From contig NW_003101670.1 of assembly GCF_000003855.2 (NCBI RefSeq), forward strand, positions 1 through 10,570: a stretch of DNA of 10,570 bases. Direction: 5' to 3'. A program made the translations under genes and the position numbers. The stretch's first letter is position 1. Every line of letters begins with the position of its first letter. The notes under the pieces were generated by a model that saw nothing but the letters and a program-made list of their open reading frames with translations, did no database searches and was not told the origin of the DNA. This document shows, one piece after another, positions 1 to 7,233 of this stretch. Origin of the DNA: Blastomyces gilchristii SLH14081 (Eukaryota; Ascomycota; Eurotiomycetes; Onygenales; Ajellomycetaceae).

Positions 1-38
1 TTCATCCTGGTTTCAGACACAGTCACACGGTCAGTCTA
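1..38 (+). mobile_element. right end of a hAT-like MITE (truncated by window edge)
   Basis: The first 38 bases match the right terminus shared by the complete MITEs in this window: a CTGGTYTCAGACACRGTCACACGGT-type segment ending in CAGTCTA. Only the end of the element is present. The next eight bases, cccggagg (39-46), are where its right-hand target duplication should be; the left-hand partner would lie outside the window. It appears to have inserted into the element whose end lies at 117. The match to the other copies is visible directly; assignment to hAT rests on the 8-bp duplications of the complete copies. Confidence 0.75.
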
Positions 39-117
39 CCCGGAGGGGATACTTTTAGATAATATAATAACTGTAAAGTTTGATTCTGGTCTCAGACACA
101 GTTACATGATCAGTCTA
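39..117 (+). mobile_element. right end of a related hAT-like element with a different interior
   Basis: Positions 81-117 carry the family terminus (CTGGTCTCAGACACAG... to CAGTCTA), but 39-80 do not match the sequence that precedes this terminus in the three complete 506-bp copies. The element therefore shares the terminus but has another interior, as expected of a different subfamily or a longer, possibly autonomous, relative. The following octamer, gttttatt (118-125), corresponds to gtctcatt at the equivalent place in the undisturbed copies and is the expected right target duplication after C-to-T changes. The left end is outside the window. Confidence 0.55.
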
Positions 118-291
118 GTTTTATTTAATCTTATTTAGTCTCATTCTTAACGTAAAGTTACTATTTTTAATTTTTTAAAAAGTAATGCTTTTTGATAACA
201 CTCAAATGAGATTTAAAGTCATTTACAGCAATAAAAATAATTTAAATTGAGAAGTGAAAATCATGATCTCATTTGAAAAATGTGATAAGAG
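118..291 (+). mobile_element. outer hAT-like MITE, left-hand segment (interrupted)
   Basis: This is MITE interior sequence, beginning at the equivalent of element position 166 (compare 3224 in the complete copy at 3059-3564) and running to gataagag at 284-291, where another MITE is inserted. It continues at 806. Relative to complete copies it lacks 32 bp: where they read actattttta, then about 22 bp, then actattttta again, this copy has a single actattttta (160-169). That is a deletion between 10-bp direct repeats. Its own left end lies beyond the element inserted at 118. Confidence 0.8.
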
Positions 292-797
292 TAGACTGGC
301 CGCTGAGACCATGAATTTCACATTTAGTCTCATTTGATCTGGTTTCATACATTTCTTGACGTGAATCCCGCTGGGACTGGCTATCAAAAAAACATGTAAA
401 GTGACTATATATCAGATCTTAAAATGAAACCATGACTTGAAAAAAATGAGAAAGTGATCTCATTTAATCTCATTTAGTCTCATTCTTAGCATAAAGTTAC
501 TATTTTTAGACATTTTAAGGTTTTTTTTAGACTATTTTTAATTTTTTAAAAAGTAACACTTTTTGATAACACTCAAATGAGATTTAAAGTCATTTAAAGC
601 AATAAAAATAATTTAAATTGAGAAGTGGAAATCATGGTCTCATTTGAAAAATGTGACAAGAGTAGACAGTAAGTCTCACTGAGACAGTATGAGACTACTA
701 TCTAATGTTAAAACCGTGTAATGAGATCAGTCAAATTGATAATGAGACTATCAAAAAATCTGATCCTGGTCCCAGACACGGTCACACGGTCAGTCTA
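292..797 (+). mobile_element. complete 506-bp hAT-like MITE, nested in another copy
   Basis: The element runs from TAGACTGGCC at the left to GGTCAGTCTA at the right, so the inverted ends begin TAGACTGGCC and TAGACTGACC (9 of 10 identical). It is flanked by gataagag (284-291) and gaaaagag (798-805), an 8-bp target duplication with one mismatch. The sequence on both sides is the same MITE family, so it has landed inside an older copy. It encodes nothing and retains many CG and GG dinucleotides, so it is less mutated than the surroundings. An 8-bp duplication is characteristic of hAT elements, but P and Merlin elements also give about 8 bp; the termini fit the loose hAT consensus only partly. 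Confidence 0.87.
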
Positions 798-805
798 GAA
801 AAGAG

Positions 806-940
806 TAGATAGTAAGTCTCACTGAGACAGTATGAGACTACTATCTAATATTAAAACTGTGTAATGAAATCAGTTGAATTGATAATAAAATCATCAAATA
901 TTCTGATTCTGATCTTAGACACGGTCACATGATCAGTCTA
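806..940 (+). mobile_element. outer hAT-like MITE, right-hand segment
   Basis: This resumes the element interrupted at 291: tagatagtaagtctcactgag here matches tagacagtaagtctcactgag in the uninterrupted copies, and the segment ends with GATCAGTCTA at 940. The octamer after it, gatagaag (941-948), should be its right target duplication; the left partner is not in the window. It carries more C-to-T and G-to-A changes than the inner copy, which agrees with being older. Confidence 0.8.
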
Positions 941-1400
941 GATAGAAGTTATTATTATGAATATAATAGAAATAATAGAAGTAAGAGAAGAAGTGAATAT
1001 ATAAAATTCTCTCTTTCTTCAGCTACTTAGTACAGTGCAGATATATAACAGTGTCAGTCAGAGACTGTATCAGAGTTCTTACACAGAGAGAAGATAAAGA
1101 AACTGTAGAACTCTGTGAATTTAACTTAGTAGCATTCTGAGTAGAGCTCAGACATATTATAGAAGAGAAACTATGAATTAAACTTCTCTGAATTACTGTC
1201 TCTGAAATCAAGCTCTTTTCAAGATTCTCTCTGAATAATCACACAGAGTCATACATTACTATATTGATTAAGAGAGAGAACAGTGTTATAATAATAATAG
1301 AAAGAGCAGAGAAAGAACTGAACACTGTTAAACTAACTAGTAGAAGAGATAATATATCACTGCAGACACAGCATCTACTGCTACAGCTGTAAGAGAAGTA

Positions 1401-1420
1401 GAAGAAGAAGAAGAAGAAGA
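1401..1420. repeat. (GAA)n microsatellite
   Basis: A run of GAA triplets, about seven units, inside a longer purine-rich tract. A separate (GA)n run lies at 1607-1620. Neither lies in a recognisable gene. Confidence 0.9.
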
Positions 1421-1606
1421 TGTGATAATAAGAGCAGTACTTCTGCAGTCTGTTAACATCACTGTCTTCATCTTTAATCTGATCTTCTTGACAGTCATGA
1501 AGGCTACAGCCACACTATGAAGACATTTATTAATTACTAGAAAATGTCAGAATAAGTCTCTTATTATCTTTCAAGAATAATACTCTCACACACTCACTAT
1601 TATACA

Positions 1607-1620
1607 TGAGAGAGAGAGAG
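1607..1620. repeat. (GA)n microsatellite
   Basis: Seven consecutive GA dinucleotides followed by an A-rich stretch, in otherwise featureless AT-rich DNA. Confidence 0.85.
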
Positions 1621-2000
1621 AAAAATATATCACAGAGAAGAAAAATCTTTTCAGAAAATTCTATTACTAATATTAACTTTGTCTCTAAAATACATCACTT
1701 TTGTAAGAAATTTTATACATAGAATAGAAATATAATGAGAGATCTATAAGTCACTTATTAACTACATTTTTCACATTTTAATTAATATATAAGAAATTCA
1801 CTTATTATATAATTGATTTGAATAGAGATAAGAAAAAGAAGATCTACATAGTTAGCAGAGAAACTCATTTATTTCTTTATACTGTACACAGCATATATAC
1901 TGTTAAATCAGTTAATAACTGTTATTATATAACAAAGATAATTTCTAATCTGATAATCTTAAGAGTATCAGAACTATACTCTTAATGAGAAGAGTATTAT

Positions 2001-2506
2001 TAGACTAATTATATAACTGTGTCTGAGATCAGAATCAGAATATTTAATAATCTTATTATCAATTCAACTAATTTCATTACACTGTTTTAACATTAGATAG
2101 TAGTCTTATACTGTCTTAGTGAGACTTACTGTCTACTCTTATTACATTTTTCAAATAAGATTATAATTTCTACTTCTCAATTTAAATTATTTTTATTGCT
2201 TTAAATGACTTTAAATCTCATTTGAGTGTTATGAAAATGTGTTACTTTTTAAAAAATTAAAAATAGTCTAAAAAAAACCTTAAAATGTCTAAAAATAGTA
2301 ACTTTATGCTAAGAATGAGACTAAATGAGATTAAATAAGATCACTTTCTTATTTTTTCTAAGTCATAGTCTCATTTTAAGATCTGATATATAGTCACTTT
2401 ACATGTTTTTTTAATAGCCAGTCCCAGCGGGATTCACATCAAGAAATGTATGAGATCAGATTAAATAGAATTAAATGTGAAATTCATGATTCTGACAGTT
2501 AGTCTA
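2001..2506 (-). mobile_element. complete 506-bp hAT-like MITE, reverse orientation
   Basis: This is the reverse complement of the MITEs at 292-797 and 3059-3564 and has exactly the same length. It begins TAGACTAATT and ends AGTTAGTCTA. The flanks are agtattat at 1993-2000 and agtattat at 2507-2514, a perfect 8-bp target duplication. It is the most decayed complete copy: terminal CCGTGTGACCG-type sequence has become AT-rich, and the reverse-strand terminus shows G-to-A changes. A recognisable core (gccagtcccagcgggattcac, near 2418) is still GC-containing. It has no coding capacity. Confidence 0.9.
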
Positions 2507-2514
2507 AGTATTAT

Positions 2515-2940
2515 TATATTCTCAGCTATACTAAGACTCTGTTATGATTTTATATAGCTTATCTCTTTCTTATGAATAATTTCATTCATTCTGTAGACTG
2601 TTCAAACTAGTTTTTAATCACTCTATATAATATTATTCAGATATAGTATAAAAATATTTAATTAATAAATATAAGAATCTTACTTCTATATAAGATTAAC
2701 AGATTACTCTTTCATAATAATAAGATACTGCTGAGATATCACTTCAGCTATTCTTACTCATAGAATAGAAGAAGAATATTCACTTATTATCTATATAGAA
2801 TAGCTAGATACTGACTTCTTATCAAAGAGATCAGTGATTCATTTTTCTTCTACTAACAATATATACAAGAGTTACTGCATTTCTCATACAATCTTCTTAG
2901 CATACTAAGTACTATATCTATAATATTCTCACAATAACTC
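2515..2940. other. AT-rich degenerate DNA, no supportable gene
   Basis: This continues the AT-rich material on the other side of the reverse MITE. All frames contain frequent stops, and I recognise no protein motif, repeat or RNA. It ends at a 12-bp perfect palindrome (agctcatgagct, 2944-2955), close to where the GC-balanced islet begins. Confidence 0.55.
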
Positions 2941-3058
2941 TGTAGCTCATGAGCTCACTATTTAAGCAAGATAGTCAAGCTCACTCATACGGCTTCTCAA
3001 ACAACTACCTACGTGACGCCGCTGACTAGTCACTGCTTCGGTTCCGCCATGTTACAGT
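2941..3058 (+). repeat. possible Copia 5' LTR, left part (interrupted by MITE)
   Basis: Starting with TGT at 2941, this segment turns GC-balanced from about 2985, with several CG dinucleotides, and includes the palindrome tgactagtca (3023-3032). It runs into the MITE target octamer gttacagt (3051-3058) and resumes at 3573. Removing the MITE and one octamer gives a segment of about 326 bp from TGT (2941) to ACA (3780), located just upstream of a Copia gag-pol remnant, which would suit a Copia LTR. No second copy is in the window to prove it, so the boundaries are inference. Confidence 0.3.
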
Positions 3059-3564
3059 TAGACTAGCCGCCGGGACCATGAATTTCATGTTTGATCCCAT
3101 TTGGTCTGGTCTCATACATTTCTTGATGTGAATCCCGCTGGGACTGGCTATTAAAAAAACATGTAAAGTGACTATATATCAGATCTTAAAATGAAATCAT
3201 GACTTGAAAAAAATGAGAAAGTAGTCTCATTTGGTCTCCTTTAGTCTCATTCTTGATATAAAGTTACTATTTTTAGACATTTTAAGGTTTTTTTTAGACT
3301 ATTTTTAATTTTTTAAAAAGTAATACTTTTTGATAACACTTAAATGAGATTTAAAGTCATTTAAAGTAATAAAAATAATTTAAATTGAGAAGTGGAAATC
3401 ATGATCTCATTTTAAAAATATAACAAGAGTAGACAGTAAGTCTCACTGAAACAGTATGAGACTACTATCTAATGTTAAAACTGTGTAATGGGATCAGTTG
3501 AATTGGTAATGAGACTATCAAAAAATCTGGTCCTGGTCTCAGACACGGTCACACGGTCAGTCTA
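3059..3564 (+). mobile_element. complete 506-bp hAT-like MITE with perfect target duplication
   Basis: The element starts TAGACTAGCC and ends GGTCAGTCTA, with gttacagt on both sides (3051-3058 and 3565-3572), a perfect 8-bp target duplication. It is the third copy of exactly 506 bp. Subterminal and internal TCTCATTT/AAATGAGA-type motifs recur in both orientations, including a run of three near 3224-3252. It retains GC-rich ends, so it is a relatively young insertion. It splits a GC-balanced islet that may be an LTR. There is no open reading frame, so transposition would have needed transposase from elsewhere. Confidence 0.9.
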
Positions 3565-3572
3565 GTTACAGT

Positions 3573-3780
3573 AATATTTCTTCTCTAGTTATAGAACTGC
3601 TCTGCTGAGTTGCAAATGTCTACTCAGCAGAGCGCAGTTAAGAGAGGTGTCAGATTCCCTCTCTACAGGCCGACCGCTTCCGCATAAGCGAGATGTTCGC
3701 TGATCGCTTGGCAAACGCCTACACACATAAAAGGCCGCATAATAGATAGATCTTAATAATACAATTAACTACTTACTACA
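3573..3780 (+). repeat. possible Copia 5' LTR, right part, with GC-balanced islet
   Basis: This resumes the sequence interrupted by the MITE. Positions 3590-3740 are markedly richer in CG than nearly all of the window (ccgaccgcttccgcataagcg and following bases) and contain a strong hairpin. ACA at 3778-3780 is a plausible LTR end, and ttatatcacc immediately after could be a decayed primer-binding site. If so, only about 330 bp separate the LTR from the Gag zinc knuckle, too little for a complete Copia Gag, which would imply a 5' deletion in gag. Confidence 0.3.
3599..3633. other. perfect 12-bp hairpin in GC-balanced islet
   Basis: Arms gctctgctgagt (3599-3610) and actcagcagagc (3622-3633) are exact reverse complements around an 11-nt loop. 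Pairing extends by four more bases (aact/agtt) after a two-base bulge. It could be a transcript structure of an LTR or leader, or simply a short palindrome that survived decay. It is not followed by a T run like a bacterial terminator, and the context is eukaryotic. Confidence 0.8.
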
Positions 3781-3900
3781 TTATATCACCTTCATCAGAC
3801 TGAATATATCTGTCTAGAATATAAGACTGAAGACTTCATATTTATTAACTGTTTACTCACTGAAGTGAGTGAGAGATAAGTATTATTCATTAGAAATTAA

Positions 3901-4263
3901 ATAAATCAGATTAATAAGAATGATAGTTTATCTCTGAAAGATAACTTTATAAGTCTTTATCAAGATATTTTACTACAGCTTTCAATGATAAGAGAAGTTT
4001 CAAAGAATGTGATAATAAATACAACTGATAACATAAGAGACTTGAATAATGAAAAGAGTAATAATGAGAATACAGATCTCAAACCTGAATATAGAGATAA
4101 TAAGATAAGAATCTGCTATTACTGTGAAAAAGTTAATCATATTCAGAATAACTGTTAAAAGAAATACTCTGAGAAACATTCTATCAATTCTAATACTGTC
4201 AGAAAGAGTAAAGATAAGAATAATAATAATACTGAAACTGATTCTATTCACACTGTTGTGAAA
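3901..4263 (+). pseudogene. gag: Ty1/Copia Gag C-terminal remnant with CCHC zinc knuckle
   Basis: Gag is the capsid/nucleocapsid protein of LTR retrotransposons; its zinc knuckle binds element RNA. In the frame beginning at 3901 a polar Gag-like stretch leads to an exact C-x2-C-x4-H-x4-C knuckle: Cys at 4114, Cys at 4123, His at 4138 and Cys at 4153 (CYYCEKVNHIQNNC). The next codon, 4156, is TAA, then the frame reopens into an Asn/Lys-rich linker to the protease region. Stops just upstream (3877 and 3898) and the short distance to the putative LTR indicate that the N-terminal half is decayed or deleted. All elements of the remnant share one frame, so nonsense mutation rather than indels disabled it. 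Family assignment rests on the protease and pre-integrase signatures that follow. Confidence 0.82.
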
Positions 4264-4942
4264 TAAGTATTCTGTTTATAAGATGAGACTTATTTAGATA
4301 GTAACTTAATAAAGTATATCTGAATATTGCACTCTTTATCAGATGCTCATATCACACCTTATAGAGATCTTATTGTAAAGAAAAAGAAGAATGTTAAGTC
4401 ATCATTGACAATGATAAATGAAATCAGAGTCTCTACTATAATAATTAAGAATATAAGTATATCAGTTGAAGAAATGAATATAATATTGAACAGTGTCTAT
4501 TATGCTCTGAATTTGAAAGTCAATCTTATCAGTTTGAGCAAGCTTGTACAGCAGAGCTACACTTTTAAGCAATTAATATATGAGAATAATCATATTATAT
4601 TACTTATGTCTTCTGACAGAATGATCTCTTTTACAGTGAGATTGAATGATAGAGATATTTATGAGATAAAGAAGTTAGTTATATACAGAGATTTAATTTA
4701 TTATTCTGCATCTGATGATAGTTTCACACCTGTAAATTTAATACAGATGACAGATAATAATGTAATACCGACATTATCAGAAAGAAATGATATAAATGTT
4801 ATAAAATATACAATGATGAAATGACATCAGAAGCTCAGACATCTCAATCTCACTGATATTATGAAAATAACAGTGAACTCATGTCTAGTAATAAGAATCA
4901 TTGAATAACAGACTTTATCATTTTACAAAGTCTGTGTGCAAG
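4264..4942 (+). pseudogene. pol: Ty1/Copia Pol remnant: protease and GAG-pre-integrase, truncated
   Basis: This is the same reading frame as the zinc knuckle. An ILHSLSDAHITPYRDL segment (from 4324) aligns with the retropepsin active-site region of Copia elements, but where the family has Asp-Ser-Gly it reads His-Ser-Leu, so the catalytic aspartate is lost. A family-typical segment (SVYYALNLKVNLISLSKL, about 4492-4545) follows. After TGA at 4822, in a position where Copia usually has Trp, HQKLRHLNLTDI (from 4825) matches the GAG-pre-integrase HHCC zinc region, ending in YKVCVQ at 4924-4941, where the first cysteine of the CxxC is now Tyr. In-frame stops lie at 4264, 4279, 4321, 4822 and 4906. 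The sequence is cut at 4942 by the Gypsy LTR; integrase core, RT and RNase H are absent. Confidence 0.85.
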
Positions 4943-6018
4943 TGTAAGAATAAGTGCTCGCAGGCGATTATTCGGGTGTTTGCAGCTTGGCATGATATGT
5001 ACTGTTAACTACTAGAAGTATTCACAGTAGAAAGATAAATATAGAGATTAAATATATAATAGTATTCAAGCTAAGTTATGAATAGTATCTGTGAACTTCA
5101 GTTTATATAGTTGTGTGTAGTCAAGAGCTACTAACTTTATTAATTATATAAGAGATAGAAATAGAGATAAAGAATCTATGAGAAGTAGAATTTCTTACAT
5201 ACTTCTTTCTCTCTAAGACTTCATCTGTAAAGTCTTTCACTGAGTAATTTCATAGAATCAGACTCAGTACTGCAGTAATACTCACTAAAAACTCTTTACA
5301 TCTATAAAAGATCTCAGTGAGAAAAAATCTCTTGTTACTGTAAAGAGAAAAGAGTCTGTCACTCAGTTTCTTATTTTACAAGATTCTTTCTAATCTGCAG
5401 ATCTTTCTCTGACTATTATACAGATTCATCTTATATCTTTTATACAGAAGAGTTTTAGTTGACTCTTAATTATTTCTGTGAGATTCTTATATAATTATTA
5501 CACAGATTTATCTCATAGATAAATCACTTTCTATAAGATTACTCTTATCAAAGAGAAGTATTTATAAGTTAATCTTTCACTTATTTCTATGAATTATTAT
5601 TCTTTGATACTGTAGAGTTGTATGAAATTTTTCATTCTTTTATTAACTCTGTAGAATTATAGAATTAAGATATTCACAGTTTCTAATTACTTCTTATAGT
5701 TATATAGTAAGATTCAGATCTATAATTTATAAACACTCTTTATTTACTAGAGTAATCTAACTATTCTGTAAAATTACTTATAGTGTAAATAAATCTCTCT
5801 AGAGTAGTAAAAATATTTCAGATCTATCTGTGAAATCTTATCTTCTTTTCTCTTTTTCTGTAATAGCTCTTATTCTTATAAGCTGTGAGTATTCTCATTC
5901 ATCTATGAAGTGTTTTTACTCAGATAATAAAAAGAGAGTATTTCTAACAATATCTGTATATTAATTCAAGAACTTCTTAAGAATAAAAAAATTTTCAATT
6001 TCAATATCTTTATAAATA
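4943..6018 (-). repeat. Gypsy 3' LTR (copy 1, about 1,076 bp)
   Basis: Aligns along its whole length with 8801-9965. The left boundary is sharp: Copia coding sequence stops and TGTAAGAATAAG begins. The inner boundary near 6018 is placed where ...tttataaata matches tttataaaca of the other copy; a further dozen bases are weakly similar, so it could shift by about 15 bp. This copy is the more mutated of the two, although its outer 45 bases keep three CG dinucleotides (4959, 4965, 4973). It contains one unit of an 82-bp tandem repeat where the partner has two. No clear purine tract precedes it on the minus strand. Confidence 0.85.
5421..5502. repeat. single unit of LTR-internal 82-bp repeat
   Basis: Begins cagattcatctt and ends just before the next cagattta at 5503, which starts a partial second unit. 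The matching LTR has two full units (9284-9449). Confidence 0.75.
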
Positions 6019-7065
6019 ATATTTAATTACTGCTGAGCTTCTTATAAGTATTTCTATAACTTCTCTGATTACTTTTTACTAGCTGATAAAGTAGAGATAT
6101 TATTATCTATGACAGTATCTTCATCTCTCTCAGACTTATCACTATACTTAATCTTCAGATTAGTAGTTAATTCTATATCTTTCTTAAATTAGCTTCTAAC
6201 TCTTAGTAATGCAGTTCCGCTCTTTACTGTAAGTCTTCTTATAAGTAATTTTTACAGATTCTAGTTAACAGTTTCTGTGAAGCTTCTAATACTGTTAGTG
6301 CTCTCTACAGTTCTGTGAGTCTATGACTATCTTCTCTCTACTCAGACAATCTCTGATCAGATATATATAAATATATCTAGATTCTCTATCAATAATTCTT
6401 ATACTGTGATATATTTTCTTAATTTTAATATTAATGAAAGATGAGTCTCTGAGTATCTGTAAAATTCAGATAATTAAGATAATATAAATACTATAAATTT
6501 ATAATAGAAGTTAATCTGAATAGATAAGCTCTCTCTCTGTATCTTAATTATTTTCAGACTGAATACTTCAGTATAACTGAGAGAGTAGACATAGCTTTAT
6601 AAAAGATATCTAATTATATATATAGATAATCAGCTCTTAAAACTCTGCTGCAACTGTATATATTCTGATATTCAGCTTTCTGAAAGTCTGTGCATTTCTG
6701 ATAATCTTTATATTAAATATAATAATTATCTGTATTACAGATATAATGCTCTCTGCTTCTTTAAAGAAAGAAATTGATAGTTATGAGAGAGTTAAGTGTC
6801 ACAGATGTTGAGAATATAAGTATGAGTTTTCTTTATTTTTTCTTTATTAATCTCTAAATTATGTTCACAGCTCTGTTTTTATTTTCTTTATTTTTTAGTT
6901 TTTAATAAGAATATGATTTCTTCTTCTTTTTATATACACTGTGTACTGTTTATCTCAGTAGAAACTCATCATCTTTATAGACTAGAGTTTGTAAATAATA
7001 GTATTAATATCTTTATTATAATCAGATTCTTAGTGAAGACTGTGTTATTCTGACTTATCAGAATT
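6019..7065 (-). other. Gypsy 3' internal region downstream of chromodomain, no gene recognised
   Basis: About 1 kb between the chromodomain and the 3' LTR, heavily AT-rich with stops in all frames. A zinc-knuckle-like CHRC (plus strand, near 6797) is not continued by further ligands, and I take it as chance. A few open minus-strand stretches of 30-50 codons show no family I recognise. It is probably 3' untranslated element sequence. The length is generous for a Gypsy element, so inserted foreign DNA is possible. Confidence 0.5.
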
Positions 7066-7233
7066 CACAGTATAAAAGTTATATCTCAGCTTCTATAGAT
7101 GTCTTATCTGCTCAGATGATTCTTAAGTGAACTTATTCATTTTATCAGAATACTCTTATCACTGAATCTTGAATCAAAGCTTGTAATCTCACTTCTCTAA
7201 GTTAATAATTTCTTTAATCTGATATTCTCTTTC
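7066..7233 (-). other. chromodomain remnant at the Pol C-terminus
   Basis: Immediately after the FHISLL motif, the minus-strand frame reads EREYQIKEIINLE, then a decayed middle (YKL*FKIQ**EYSDKMNKFT*ES) and RHL*KLRYNFY. This matches the chromodomain layout EYEVE-I-D, then YLVKW-GY, then NTWEP, then a final helix. The stops fall where the family has Trp or Gln, exactly the codons that C-to-T or G-to-A change destroys. In chromoviruses this domain targets integration to heterochromatin by binding methylated histone H3, which suits a copy lying in an AT-rich silent region. The domain here is not functional. Confidence 0.82.

Larger units (their letters stand above)
949..1992. other. AT-rich degenerate DNA, no supportable gene
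   Basis: About 1 kb with almost no CG, CC or GG and stop codons in every frame. The longest open stretch (62 codons, minus strand, 1023-1211) is serine/threonine-rich with no motif I recognise and is probably chance. The stretch may be a heavily mutated repeat or former host sequence. It contains two short microsatellites and is continuous with 2515 onward if the MITE at 2001-2506 is removed. Confidence 0.6.

Noticed and set aside
1023..1211. 62-codon minus-strand open frame, Ser/Thr-rich
   Set aside because: No motif, no homologue I recognise, and the surrounding DNA is decayed in every frame. An open stretch of this size is expected by chance.
1..3564. Short recurring blocks considered as a CRISPR-like or satellite array
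   Set aside because: The repeats resolve into 506-bp elements with inverted ends and 8-bp target duplications, in both orientations and without regular spacing.
3599..3633. Hairpin considered as a bacterial-type terminator
   Set aside because: No T run follows it, and everything else in the window is eukaryotic transposon sequence.
3665..3737. CG-rich stretch considered as a tRNA or other small RNA gene
   Set aside because: I could not fold a cloverleaf with conserved D- and T-arm bases, and no known RNA motif is apparent.
4000..4251. 83-codon minus-strand open frame, hydrophobic
   Set aside because: It lies opposite the Copia Gag zinc knuckle. The hydrophobicity results from reading the complement of an Asn/Lys-rich coding strand.
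4943..5380. Shorter LTR ending at cttattttaca (about 5379), which mirrors the TGTAAGAATAAG start
   Set aside because: Similarity between the two copies continues for another 640 bp, and the other copy does not end in ACA there, so the long LTR is preferred.
6790..6815. CHRC, a zinc-knuckle-like sequence on the plus strand
   Set aside because: No His or final Cys at the expected spacing, a stop follows at once, and the neighbouring coding remnant is on the other strand.
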